From positions 3,596,001 through 3,660,000 of the forward strand of contig JAJTUQ010000006.1 in assembly GCA_021399445.1 (NCBI GenBank): a stretch of DNA of 64,000 nucleotides. The letters are read 5' to 3'. Below, piece after piece: positions 46,705 to 57,935 of this stretch. The position numbers and the translations under genes were made by a program. The notes under the pieces are model-generated. The model was not told the origin of the DNA and did not search any database. It worked only from the letters and a program-made list of their open reading frames with translations. The stretch comes from Xylogone sp. PMI_703 (Eukaryota; Ascomycota; Leotiomycetes). How positions within the stretch are numbered: position 1 is the stretch's first letter; every line of letters starts with the position of its first letter.

Positions 46705-49171
46705 AGAAAAATTAGATATATACGCATATTTCAAAAAGGAAGTGCAATGCCCCTTGGCATATTGCATCGCATCTTACCGCTGCCATAGAAAATAGCCAAT
46801 TGGCCCTAGATCTCGTGTTGGCCTCATACTGGATGGTTTTCGCGGATGTAAAACTTATTATTTTCGATATCTTTCCAGCTTCCCATCTGCATATTTCATT
46901 TTCTTCAATCTAATATATACAATTTTTAGAATCATTTTAAATTCATCGTAATGGTTGTGTGTTACTTGAATTACCCAGTCGCTCCATCATCCGTTCAGTT
47001 CTGGGCCCACTTCCGCCATTCGGCGCAGCTCTGCCGTGGTAGAAACACAACTCCGTTCCCACTGAAAACAAATAGTTGTACGGTGTGAGCAAAGCGAAGT
47101 TCCGACATCACTCAGAGTAGACCTCCCGTTATGCTTAGGCATAGAGTTTCTAGGTATGGATGAAGATAAGTATAAATCCGGGATAGCCTGAAAACGAGGT
47201 CTATCAGCTCGTAATATTATCGATCTATATTAAAGGCTCCATGGGGGTCACGTCTGAATTAGCTAATGAGACAATTCAAGAGTGTGAAGAATATTGAACT
47301 CTCTGAGGAGTCTCAAAGTGTAGGAATTCGTTGAGATTTTATTGCAACTAAACTACGTAGATACGACTCCAATAAGTAGCTTGGCTTAAAGCAGGATCGA
47401 TTGGATAAGTCATATCATTATATCTTTTATGATAACAGTAATTTGTGTGAACGCGAGGAGTATATGGTATTTAAAGTACTAGCTAAAAGTCCTTGTAAAT
47501 AATGAGTATAATGTTATTAACCAACCGGGTCATCTATAAATGGCTATAGCCTTTTGCCGATATTCTCCTGGTCGAGATAAGCTATATTATAACTTGATTT
47601 AGCCTATGGATACGGCTCCTAGGTAAGAATAACCTTATTTATTTAGGGTTCTAATGTTAGATTTACTCCTGATATCTCTCCCAATCGATGCAGGTGAACA
47701 CTACATACGCTTAGTACCATATGCACTAAGCCTAACCGTTGAACATAATATCTCATTCAGCAGCAATACCGGATAGCCGCCTTTTCTTTCACATCATCGT
47801 CTAAAAAGCATAAGCCGATTACAATCCATACCTGTTCGAAATGAGTTCCGTTAGATCCGACCACGCTATCTCCAGTCCGTCCAGAAACAATGTCTTATAA
47901 TATATTCATCCCAGTTCAATGTAAATACAATGGCAATTCTCTATTTCTAAGATATAATTTCATTGCCATTGAAAGAGCTATGTGGTATGAGCCAACTGCT
48001 AACAGCTATGGGCGGTTGCCCAGTGCGTTCCTGGTGTAGCAATGTTAGGCATGCAGAAATGCAGACAAGAACCACTGGAATTATAAGTATTTGTTTGCTT
48101 CAAAAGAGAGCGTGCGAAGACATCAGCATCGACAACTCGACGCGTAAGCTGGCAGATCTGAGATTCCATTATTGTGGGACTCTGCGCTCAGAAAGATCCC
48201 ATGTGGTCTTAGTATGTGAGATCGGTGGTACTCTATTTTCTTGGCGCGAGTAATTACTGATCTAAGTTATACCTCTCGAGGCAGGATGACTACTTCCGAC
48301 TCCTGAAGCATCTCATTGGCGCTTCCTTAGGCCGTGCCCATTGGCCAGGGCGTACAAGAGAAACGGCCGGACCGGGAGCCGCTTCGTTGCTCTCTTTACT
48401 TTCCCAAAAAGCGTAGAGTAGTTCATTGTGAAAGCTTGAGGTGTATAAGGCGATTTATATATGCTTATTTCCGTTTAAACGGTTAATATGGCTGGGCATA
48501 GTTCAAGTTAATTATAGAAGCCACTTGATGTTGTTAACTGCATGGTTAACAATGATGACGACAGCCCTAATCGATAAGATTGACGTTTAATCTGGAGGAG
48601 GAAGCGGTGAAGATCTTGTACCGATAATTGGGTTTATACTGTTGAACTTTGGTCAAAGAGTCCGCATTACCCTCTTCGGATCGTGCTTTTCGAATCAAAA
48701 CTTATCGGCCCTATCTAGAGTATAATAGATTTTTTAGCACCTTTCGTCTTACACGAGCGGTTAATGCTGAAATAGAGAGAAGCAACGAATAATTGACATA
48801 TCGTCAGCTGACTGCAGCTTGTTTCGCAAAGATACAACGGAGTAATTATTAGGAGTATCGATGGGTTGTATACTTCCTGAGTTGTACCATTTTGCTTGGC
48901 ATCAAGATTTGGGATCAACTTAGCCTTTTTAGGCTGTTTTCCCTACTGTTGGAGTGTTCAGATGAACCTCTTTTGATGTCACGGAGATCCGTAAGATCCC
49001 TGAGACGTTACATTCTGCAAGCGGCAATAAGGTAATATCCATGGATAAACTCTGCCGATACTTCATCTCTGGAATATATAAGGATAGTTGATAACCTCTC
49101 ACTATCGACAACAATTCTCAGTTCCACCTCAGCCAGCTTATAATCAACCTCTCGCAACTCTACCAACAATC
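46705..49171. other. Gene-poor segment
   Basis: About 2.5 kb without a gene I can support. A 96-codon plus-strand frame at 47963-48253 (several Cys, no signal peptide, no family features) is the longest. Composition is normal, so this is not a RIP block. Confidence 0.5.
49075..49082 (+). promoter_or_regulatory. Putative TATA box of the small secreted protein gene
   Basis: TATATAAG lies 97 bp upstream of ATG 49172, at a plausible distance for a fungal core promoter with a short leader. The leader is CT-rich just before the ATG (CAACCTCTCGCAACTCTACC), as in strongly expressed fungal genes. Confidence 0.45.
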
Positions 49172-49628
49172 ATGAAGTTCCAAATCCTCTCTGCCGCTGC
49201 CTTCATTGGCTTTCTGCAAATGGTAAATGACTAATTTATCGATAAAATGAATAGTCGAACTAATCGAACTTCTAGGTCAACGCCGATGCCATCCTATCCA
49301 TCAACAACCCACCAGGAACCAATTTCGGAATGGTCCATTTAATAGATCTCGGTGTCCACTTCGTTACTTCCCAAGGTAATTGAGACTTTAAATTTCTGAA
49401 ACTGGACGAATCTAACAGTACCCAGACCCCAACCCAGCCTGGACAAAGGCAACAAACGCCTCCGTCGTCAATGCTGGCCGACTTGACCAGGGAGTGATTG
49501 AGGTCAACAATTGCACTGCCTACAAGAGCTCCTCTTGCACCGGATCGCCATCGGTTACATTTCTGACCGAGACTGTCGAATTCCCAGAAGGCCTTGCAGG
49601 ACAAGTTGGATGCTTCCTCTGCCTTTAG
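49172..49628 (+). CDS. Small secreted protein, 117 aa, four cysteines
   Basis: Three exons, 49172-49222, 49276-49375 and 49426-49628, join into 118 codons including the stop; none is long enough to stand out alone. Introns have GT...AG ends and branch-like CTAAC/CTAAT. The N-terminus MKFQILSAAAFIGFLQMVNA is a signal peptide with a likely cut after the NADA region. The mature part of about 97 residues has Cys in NNC, SSC, VGC and FLC contexts, N-glycosylation sites (NNCT, NAS), and ends with LCL. I recognise no family. Size, secretion signal, Cys content and accessory location fit a fungal small secreted protein or effector-like protein, which is inference. The gene is intact with a TATA box upstream. 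Confidence 0.7.
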
Positions 49629-49838
49629 AGACGCACCCTAATTTTGGGGATTCTTATTGGTTCATGGCAGTCACGAGTTTCTTCATGTATGCTTACGCTC
49701 ATTTTAAGAAAACTATAGAGATGAAATAGAAAAATTCTAGAGTCGGGGTTCATTCACTGCTATTCAAAAGAACATGATTACGGGAACCAGAGCAAGGCCG
49801 TTATATGAGAATATGATTAATTTACTTGATAATTTGCT

Positions 49839-51562
49839 TTACAACTTTGTCCCCGCCTTCTTCTTCAGATACAGCGTCTGAGTGTTGCAATAAGCTATTA
49901 GTCCAGCCCGGCCGCCTTCACTTCCAATCCCGCTTTCCTTGTGGCCTCCGAATGGGAATGCTGGTTCGAGTTCGAGATGCGAGTTAACCCATACATTACC
50001 AGCCTCTAAGCGCTTGGCAATCCGACTAGCTTCATCCAGGTCCTTTGACCATACTGAGGCTCCGAGACCCATTCTGGTATTATTTGCTCGTTCGATCACA
50101 TCCTCTTCATCGGACCAGGACAGAAGTGGCAAGATTGGACCTGTTTAAGTTTTGGTTAGATTTAATTTCTTCTAGATCAGTTGTGGCTAACTTACCAAAA
50201 GGCTCTTCAACAACAATACGCGAGTCGTCCTTCGGGTTCTCAATGAGAGTTGGAGTGATGAAGAAACCAGAAGATTCGGGGACCTTGCCGCCAATGGCAA
50301 CTTTCTGGCCTTGCTTCTCAATCTCATCGAAAAATCCCTTCACTCGGTTATATTGCATAGAGTTCTGGACGGGGCCGAGGAAAGTATCCTCTTCCATGCC
50401 GTCGCCGACCTTGATATTCTTGACGAACTCAACCATTGCATCACGGAACTTGTCGTAGATATCCTGGTGAATGAAGATGCGCTTGATGGCGATACAGACT
50501 TGGCCGGAGTTGAAGAGTGCGGATAGTGCTACCTTGGGAGCCATTTCCTCGATGTTGACGCTCTTGCAGATAATCGCGGGGTCATTACCGCCACTGTTTA
50601 TCTTATTAGTTAAATCTGTATCTCACAGTGAACAGGATCACAGTGGTAATTGCATACAGTTCAAGAGTAACTCTCTTCAATGTCTTGCTGGCACTCTCCA
50701 TGACTTTCTTTCCGGTTGCGGTTGAACCCGTAAAGCTAATCTTGTCAACGCCAGGGTGGGCCGTAAGTAACGGACCCAGGTTGTCACCACCACTAAGGGC
50801 TTGGAAAACTCCAGGTGGGAAGAATTGTTGCGCAAGCTCTGCTAATTTTAGACCGCAGTATGGGGTAAATGGACTAGGTTTGATGATGATGCAATTTCCA
50901 GTTAAAAGCGCTGGCCCGATCTTTCCACATGCTATTGTCGACTTGTTAATAACGTGATTTAGGTAGGAGAATGCGTAGAAGGATAAAAGATGACTGCTCA
51001 CCTAGCTGAACAGGGAAATTCCATGGAACAATACCAACGACGACACCTAATGGGGTGTATCTCGTGATAACTGTTCGGTCGGCAGTATCCTCCATGACTT
51101 CTTCTGGCACATCCATCCTCGCGGTTTCCTTGAGCCATCGGGCTGCACTGTCGACTTCGCCAGCAGCGAACTTGAACTTTTGAAATTGTCAGCCTGTGTA
51201 TGGACTCACTGTTCTTCAAGGATATTGCGTACTGGTTTCCCTTGTTCCATGGTTAACAGCTTTGCAAAATCGTTAGCGTGCGCTTTCAAAGCATCGGCAT
51301 ATGCAATGATCTTCTCCCTCCTCTCCTCAATACTAGTCCTCGACCATGTCTTGAATGCTGCCTTGGCAGCAGCTACAGCATCGTCGACATCCTGCGATGT
51401 TGCTACTGGAACTGGAGGATTTGGTTTTGCGGTAGCTGGATTGATCCCGTGACGAGTCTCTGAGGTGGAGACGAGCTTCCCGTTGATGATGTTTTGGAAC
51501 TTGTCAAAGGAAATCTTAGCTGAGCTATCAGTACTCTCTTGGGTTGTTGCTGAAGGCGCCAT
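49839..51562 (-). CDS. Aldehyde dehydrogenase (NAD(P)+), 492 aa, five exons
   Basis: Exons on the minus strand: 51562-51233, 51176-51002, 50931-50658, 50593-50196 and 50140-49839. Joined, they give 492 codons, the normal length for cytosolic ALDH. Diagnostic elements: EQGKP, PWNFPVQLACGKIGPALLTG, KPSPFTP, FTGSTATGKKV (cofactor loop), catalytic Glu259 in LELGGNDPA, catalytic nucleophile Cys293 in FNSGQVCIA, EEPFGPILPL and the C-terminal FGGHKESGIGSEGG. The enzyme oxidises an aldehyde to a carboxylic acid. The GGHKxSGxGxEGG ending and sequence type resemble fungal broad-substrate and secondary-metabolism ALDHs rather than mitochondrial acetaldehyde enzymes. No targeting signal. All catalytic residues are intact. 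Confidence 0.9.
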
Positions 51563-53177
51563 TGTGAAGTTAAGATACAGGCAGGTTACTTTGCTCTACT
51601 CGGGCCTAATATGGTAATGTCGTAGAAGAAGGAAGTACTGAGGGCCAGAGACTATTTATACAGTTCGCATAACTCCGACTTATACCCTAACGCCTGGGCG
51701 TGAGGGGGAGAATGTATTCCGGATTGAATGCATTTCATCAGGTCTGGGCTGCGTGGATGATTGGAACGGACTCTGATTCGTACTCGGAGACGTATGACTT
51801 TGGTAGCTATATGCGGATAGAGAGCGCAAAGGCTCAGCCCTAGGGTGGCATTGCTGGGGATTGAACTGGGTCACTAACCCAGTACTGGCAATGTCGAACT
51901 CCCACCTGGCTTCCCGGCTTACTGGCTGCATCATCATGGAGGTTGCGGAGGTTTGCGGGGTTGTTGGTCTTGGAGCTCCTCCCTCTTACCGCGGTTACAT
52001 CGACCCGCGGCCCGCGGTTGCAGGAGAAATTGGCTCTCTCTCTTTGGATAATAAAGTTGGTAGGGGTACTGGAAGGTTTAGTGATATATTGAGTTTGACA
52101 GCTTTTAAAATTTACATTCTGGTCGCGGAAATTGTGTTGTCTGTGAAGCGGTTAACTTTGGATGGTAATGGTGGAGGTGCAGCTTGGTTCCGAGTACATT
52201 CCGGAAAGACATTGATACTAGAGCTACCGGAATCTAACATTGAGCGCCTCTGGAACGAAGCTGAACGACCCATAAGCACGGAATTACCGTAATCCTTACT
52301 AAGCGGAATGCCAGTGCCATTGAATGGTATCTTCTGCCAATAAGGACTTGTAGTCAGGCTGATGACAGCCTCCATAGGCCAGAGGGTTAGGAATCTTGGA
52401 GAGAGGCAAATCCCGAAACGGGGATAATGCGAAGGAGCAACAGTCGAGGATCCACTGGCAACACTGGAGATATGGAGACACTGGAGACACTGCTGTACCC
52501 CGCTGAGGGGCGGAAACACCCGATAAGAAAGCGTCTACTCACTTCACGTTATTAACGCGCCAACTTATTAGCAGCTAATTATAACGTGCAAGCTTATGTC
52601 ATGTTTGGGTAAGTTGCTTCGTGATGTTGATGGGACTGGCTACTCAGTATAGAAAACGCGGTTTCCCTAATACGAGTACCAGTTAACAACTCGGCATCTG
52701 AATCTGAAGGCAAACAAGTATATTGGAAGCCATTGAAACACCAGAAAAAACTGGATAACTCATGCACAATGTGGGTGCAGTGCATCTCTTTAAGAGAAAC
52801 AATCATGTCGTATTTCGGAACAGATACTCGTACGCCGGTGCGCCAATCCGTGATAAGATGCGTCACGTCGGATGTAACAATAACATTGATCTCGGAGGAA
52901 CTGCCGTATTCTTGGGGTTGATTAGGCTGCGTGCAGGAGATCTCATTCCACATCTAATCCATGGGTCGCAATGAATACGAATTGGTTGGCAATTCCGTCC
53001 TTACCAGCGGTCTGCCCGCTTGTGACCTCGCATTCCAGCATGCCGTCCTCGCTCTGCCGCGTCGTCCTGGGCACGACTAGGATTGTGCGAGTCAGCCTTC
53101 TTATCAGCGATGATTATCTCCGCGCGCTCCGTTCCCCTGTGCCAGGCCCCATACACTTTTCTTATTGCAGAGTGTAG
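51563..53177. other. Intergenic region upstream of the aldehyde dehydrogenase
   Basis: Contains the ALDH promoter. Three CCGCGG hexamers occur within 29 bp (51989-51994, 52005-52010, 52012-52017), about 430-455 bp from the ALDH start. Open frames of up to 143 codons overlap on both strands without family features and are not taken as genes. Confidence 0.5.
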
Positions 53178-53179
53178 TA

Positions 53180-53230
53180 CGGAGGACGCGGTAAATAGTC
53201 ATGAGATTATGCCAAGGCGCTAAGGGCCAC
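53180..53230 (+). repeat. Left terminal inverted repeat of the Tc1/mariner element
   Basis: Begins CGGAGGACGCGGTAAATAG and matches the reverse complement of 54775-54825 with three mismatches. Confidence 0.88.
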
Positions 53231-53306
53231 ACCGACAGGGATATGTGCCAGGGGTAAAGGGTCACATTACTCCCCATACAAATTTATACTGAATATTATG
53301 TAGACT

Positions 53307-54656
53307 CTACAGTCTGACTCTATTCGGATTTCTACGACGTCCAGCACCACCTGTTCTACTCTCTGGATATTCATTCCCACCTTCTAATTCAATAACCTTC
53401 TTTATATGCTCCGGAATCCTTTTAATCCAAGCTTGAATCTTCTTCTGTGGCATATCTTCCCAACAATCAATCCAGTCTTGTTTTTGCCTTGACTTAACGT
53501 ACCCGTGTTTACTTGTCTGGCGTTTCATATGAAACCATGGAGGCTCTATAGCACTCAGATCAGGAGAATTAGAAGGCCATAATAGCTGTTGAACTTCCTA
53601 AGCTTTGAAAATTTCCTTTTGGATCCAATGCCGGTGTGATGAAACGTTATCATCTTGAACAATTGTTTTTGGCCTATCCTTTATACACTCCTTCACAAAG
53701 GGGAGTAACTTTCCTTCAAGAATAATGCGATTATATTGATACCAATCAATATCACCCGAGGAATCTTTAACTAGCTTTCCCCTCTTTTCAGTGAATTTCC
53801 ATTCAGGCTTCTTTCCTAGCTTATTCCGAGTAACTCCAAGGCGATACATTTTAGTCAAGAACTCTTATTCAGCTTTTTTAATTGGCTCCTACTCTTGGTT
53901 CTTAAATTTTATCCATGCTTCCGCTTTTTTCTTTTCCTTCTTCGTTTCAGGTTCTTATACATGGTAAAGGCTTTTCTTATCATAAGAAAAATAACCCCAA
54001 AACATAAACTCTTGAAATCCTTTCCATCTTTGGCGTACACAGTAATGTTTATAAGCTTCTGAAGTTAATCTCCAGACTTTTATACAGTCTCGCTGACTCC
54101 TAAAAGTAACAAAGGTTTCATCAGACTAAATAACGTTCTTCTAATCTTCCAGTGTCCAGTCTTTATATTTTAAGTACCATTATAATCTAATAACTTTATT
54201 CGTCAGTGTAAGGCCAGGTTTAGTTGTAGATTTACAAGGTGAATAGCCTAAAGAATGCAGAATATTCCAAACAGTCTTAGCTAATATTTGAGTCTTAATC
54301 TTAGATAATATATAACTAATTGCCTCTGTAGAATATTATTAGGTTATAAAGTTTTTTGAAACAACTTTTATAACTTGTTTTTATACCTCTTTTATAACTT
54401 TCACTAGCCGTCCTAATCTTGGGGCATCTTCTACATATTTAAGAAAGATTATTTTACTAACAGTTAGATCATATCCATGCTCAATAACAGTCTTTTTGTA
54501 CCAGTAAAGTTATGCCCTTGAAACTCCTGTAGTCTCTGTGATTTCAGGTATTGGAACCTTCCTTTCAAACAAAGTTAGAGCTTGAATTCGAGCTCCAAGG
54601 TCATTCTGGGTTTGCCTAAAATGCGGAGAAGGCTCATTTTGAGCTAATTCAGCCAT
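53307..54656 (-). pseudogene. Transposase of the Tc1/mariner element (DD34E), inactivated
   Basis: From ATG 54656 the translation shows an N-terminal helix-turn-helix region (LGARIQALTLFERKVPIPEI), then the DDE catalytic domain: SDETFV (first Asp), VQDDNVSSH (second Asp) and NSPDLSAIEPPW. The glutamate of AIEP lies 34 residues after the second Asp, giving a DD34E spacing. It ends with a basic stretch before TAA at 53307. About ten in-frame stops interrupt it, mostly TAG/TAA at positions where Trp or Gln is conserved (e.g. before SDET and between KA and EVQQLLWP), as RIP would produce. The catalytic triad itself is still encoded. Confidence 0.85.
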
Positions 54657-54774
54657 ATTTAGAGTAGAATATAGAGTAAATACATGGAGTTGAAAGAGTA
54701 TAATGTGGGGTAAGGAAGGGAAATTGAATACTAGTAAAGCTAAGCGGAGTTAAGCGAGGAGCTAAAAGGAGCTA

Positions 54775-54825
54775 GTGGCTCTTAGCGCCTTAGCAGAATC
54801 TCATGACTATTTACCGCGTCCTCCG
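54775..54825 (-). repeat. Right terminal inverted repeat of the Tc1/mariner element
   Basis: Ends TTACCGCGTCCTCCG directly before the TA duplication. It is the inverted partner of 53180-53230. Confidence 0.88.
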
Positions 54826-54827
54826 TA

Positions 54828-55162
54828 CGTCTGGAGCTACTGTCGTTAAGGGCATGATTCTAATGTTGGAGGGACGGACCGATAGTATCTGCGTCGGATG
54901 CGTAAAGAGAAGACTCGAGCGTGCTGCAAACAATCACTACGCTGTACCACAGTGGCGTTAATGCAATCATGGTTCGGAGCTGCCCAAACTGGGAGACACC
55001 AAGCATCCATTTATGTCGCTATATACGCTGGCTGTTATAGACTTTCATCCACAGGCTAGCACCGTCATATTATTATAACCCAGTTGCCGCATTTCATCTT
55101 GGACCATACCAAGCACAGATGAAGTTTTACCAGCCAAGGAAGTATGCAGGTACGCGCTATGT
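54828..55162. other. Intergenic region, no gene seen
   Basis: Between the transposon and the 3' end of the Zn2Cys6 gene; no features beyond short open frames. Confidence 0.55.
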
Positions 55163-57133
55163 TCAAAGTCTAAAAACATCAAAACGATTCGTGGCAATCA
55201 GGTCTTGCCATGTGACCTCCGAGTCACCAGTAGCCCGTTTAGCCCACAGTGTATGTATCAGCTCATCCATCACAATCACATTCCTGAACCCCAATCGCCT
55301 CCTACTTTTGAACCATACACGCATACGATCTTGCAGGTTCGGGGTGGCACACTCGGCCCCTAATACCAGCGCAGGCCACATCATCATGCTTCCCGACGAT
55401 CCTTTGCTAAGTAGCTCAATTGCTTCTAGTTCTTCGATACCTCGCTCCACAAGCTCTTGAACTGCATCGCTAGATGCTCGTCGAACTCTGCGTTGGAAAA
55501 ATACAAGTCCGGCATAATAAAATACCTTAGACACGTGATGGAGAATAGCGCTGTGAGTTTTGTTCGGGCTGCTCTGTGTCATCGCAGGGAAGTCTAGATA
55601 AAGCTGCAACTCGAATAAGTCGATCTCCCGTGCATCATATGATGTTTCTGATGTCGCCATGGTGTTCATACGGTCATGGGCTCGCAGGAAGGAGCCCGAG
55701 GCGCCATAGTACGGAAACGAAAATTCGAGACTTTCTCCATCATCCAAAAAGGTCTTTAGATCAGCTGGGACATCGAAGTCGCACAGAATCGCCATGGATA
55801 CGATATGTTGATGAAAGGCCGATGAGATCTCTTTGCTAACACCTCTCGATCGTAGCTTGGTCAGGTAAGCAAGCCCACCAGCAACGTGCGTTCGCCACCG
55901 CTGCGGTGTGCCGGAGATGGCATCCACTGCAATACACGCCATAATAGCCATAGCAAACGACTGGTCATCATGCCTATCTGCTTGAGCCAGATTGTGTCGT
56001 AGGTGAGTGATAGCTAGTTGATCATGCTGGAGTGCAAGTTGCTGGTCCTTTTCGCTCTTTCGTCCGCCTAATTCGAAAAGGCTGTACGCCGAGCAGGCAC
56101 AGACCCCGTGGAAGGTGACAATATCAGCCGTGGACTCTTCTGAGCTAGAAAGCAACCCTTTCAGTGCCATAGGAAGCATCATTGTGCGGCATGGATTGTG
56201 TGGCTCGTCTAACAGAACCAACTTTCCACTCACAAATGTGAGCCAATGATGTATCAATCTTTTCTGATCTGCTGGCACAGAGAGCACATCTAGATGGCGA
56301 GGAGGATGAGGCTGACAATATTGATTCTTGAGAGCTGGGTGTGTATTGCTCGACTCTGCCGGAGATTCAGTTGTCCGACGCGTTCCTTGGTTGCTTTCTG
56401 AAAAAGCATCTGTTGATTCTGGCTCGTTTTCTACGACTCTTTCACGAGTAGGTATATTCAACGGTTGGTTTGACTTTTCGTATGTATTTGAATATGGCGG
56501 AAAGCTGGCATTACCAAGTTCTCCTAGTTCTTGCGTATTGTGGTATGGACTCGTCACGTTAGATTCCGGACCTGGGATTCTTGGATGAGGACTGTTCGGC
56601 AAAAGCAAGCCTGGAGTGACGACCTCGCAAGCGTTGGCGGAGTTGGCTGAGGTATGGAAGCTGGGCACAGGGCTGTTGGAGATAATGCTGGAAATATCAC
56701 TGGTAGCAGATCTTGTCGCTGTGTTTGGCTCTGGTGCATCTGCTTCGGGCTCCAGACGGGTTATTCCATGGATTGGAAACACGGAAAAGAGACCTGCTTC
56801 CACTCGCGGGCGTCTTGTCGGATAATCATCGAGTCTTTCCAACATGGAGTCTAGCTCTGGAGATGATATACGGGGTACTGTTGATGAGCCGTCATGAGGA
56901 AATGTGCGTCTGCTTGGCTTGTATGCATCATGTTCTTCTGGATTGTCATCCGCTTCATCCGGAGCGTACCTCGACCAGCTCAGGCGAACGCCATATCCCT
57001 CGCAATGGACTCCTCGCTGCGTGCATCTATGGCAGGCAGGCAGGTTCTCATCGCATTTGACGCGACGGGACCGGCACGTCCAGCAACCTGTGAAGGACCT
57101 GGTCCGCTGCCGTTTCCTTGCCTCACCATACAT
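55163..57133 (-). CDS. Zn2Cys6 transcription factor with Fungal_trans_2-type regulatory domain, 656 aa
   Basis: A single uninterrupted exon of 656 codons from ATG 57133. The N-terminus has a complete binuclear zinc cluster: GCWTCRSRRVKCDE, then ACHRCTQRGVHCEG, all six Cys present, preceded by basic residues (RKRQRTRS). Residues about 60-290 are low-complexity, rich in Ser, Pro, Asn and Glu. The C-terminal half matches the Fungal_trans_2 (acriflavine sensitivity control protein-like) domain: RLIHHWLTFVSGKLVLLD, HGVCACSAYSLFELGG, AMAIMACIAVDAISG, WRTHVAGGLAYLTKL, VFYYAGLVFFQRRV and WPALVLGAECAT. It is a nuclear DNA-binding regulator, probably recognising CGG half-sites. It is divergent from the ERG4-like gene, sharing an 802-bp spacer, and is a candidate regulator of it. 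Confidence 0.88.
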   Translation of the reverse strand: MYGEARKRQRTRSFTGCWTCRSRRVKCDENLPACHRCTQRGVHCEGYGVRLSWSRYAPDEADDNPEEHDAYKPSRRTFPHDGSSTVPRISSPELDSMLERLDDYPTRRPRVEAGLFSVFPIHGITRLEPEADAPEPNTATRSATSDISSIISNSPVPSFHTSANSANACEVVTPGLLLPNSPHPRIPGPESNVTSPYHNTQELGELGNASFPPYSNTYEKSNQPLNIPTRERVVENEPESTDAFSESNQGTRRTTESPAESSNTHPALKNQYCQPHPPRHLDVLSVPADQKRLIHHWLTFVSGKLVLLDEPHNPCRTMMLPMALKGLLSSSEESTADIVTFHGVCACSAYSLFELGGRKSEKDQQLALQHDQLAITHLRHNLAQADRHDDQSFAMAIMACIAVDAISGTPQRWRTHVAGGLAYLTKLRSRGVSKEISSAFHQHIVSMAILCDFDVPADLKTFLDDGESLEFSFPYYGASGSFLRAHDRMNTMATSETSYDAREIDLFELQLYLDFPAMTQSSPNKTHSAILHHVSKVFYYAGLVFFQRRVRRASSDAVQELVERGIEELEAIELLSKGSSGSMMMWPALVLGAECATPNLQDRMRVWFKSRRRLGFRNVIVMDELIHTLWAKRATGDSEVTWQDLIATNRFDVFRL

Positions 57134-57935
57134 TCGGTGGATAATTATTTGCCGATGATAGCTTTAATGCAGGTACAGTCTCTCGGGAAAGCGGCACAGT
57201 TCTTGATTTATTATAAAGTGAATCAAATACTGACTCGCAGAGCTGAGAGCGTGTCAAGTCCCGAGGGCTGATATCAATTTGAGTCGTGGAAAGTTAACAA
57301 GGATGAAGAAGTGTTCGGTATAAACTGCCCGAAGTTACTGTGGAGCTCTCCGTTGCGAGCGATTGGCTCGTTCTCTCATTCCTCAGTTCGCAAGGTCCAC
57401 CCACATTGGCTGACGAGCTAAGTCGAGCCTTGATTGGCTCGTTGTAAATTTCCTCGACTACAGTCATGCTCGTATGTAGAAAGGGAGACCAAGACGAGAT
57501 GAACGAAAAAAATGCTCATCATATTATTGCCTAGTCTGTAATCATGTATCAGGCTGTATCACGTAAAGTGACTTATATGAGGTAAACAGGATCAAGGCAA
57601 GCAATGCCGAGCTAATTTCATCTAGCTTTCTACGCTCATTTTTCTAATTTCATTTCAAATATTTATATCCCTCTCCTCTTGCCATTTCTCAAACATGTAG
57701 AGTATGATTGTATTGTGCTGCACCTGGCCTGATCTTTGCAGCCGTATGCTAAAAGGGGATTTACTCACTGTCATTACCTTTGGTTTGTATAACTTTTTTT
57801 GCATTTGCTACCGAATGAAGCCAAACTAATAGTTCCTACAGGTATCCCACCGCCAGAAATTGCCACTTCTCTCAAAATCACCGTTCACAAAGATAAATCA
57901 AATCCCACATTATTCCATAATATTATCAATTGCAT
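57134..57935. promoter_or_regulatory. Divergent promoter between the Zn2Cys6 gene and the ERG4-like gene
   Basis: The 802-bp spacer separates two divergent ATGs. The 12-mer GATTGGCTCGTT occurs twice (57361-57372 and 57432-57443), with a related ATTGGCTGACGAG between them at about 57405. All contain ATTGG, the reverse of CCAAT, in the same orientation. Two direct copies at about 71-bp spacing suggest shared binding sites. A CT-rich, C/A-rich leader precedes the ERG4-like start. Confidence 0.5.

Larger units (their letters stand above)
53178..54827 (-). mobile_element. Tc1/mariner-type DNA transposon with intact TIRs and TA target duplication
   Basis: The element spans 53180-54825 (1,646 bp). 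It has 51-bp terminal inverted repeats that differ at only three positions and is flanked by TA at 53178-53179 and 54826-54827, as expected for Tc1/mariner insertion. It carries one transposase gene in minus orientation, destroyed by stop codons. TIRs and target site are otherwise well preserved, so a functional transposase elsewhere could in principle mobilise it. Confidence 0.88.

Noticed and set aside
51861..52519. 143-codon plus and 135-codon minus open frames
   Set aside because: They overlap each other in ALDH upstream DNA, neither shows domain-like composition or splice partners, and one includes the CCGCGG cluster. They are more likely promoter sequence.
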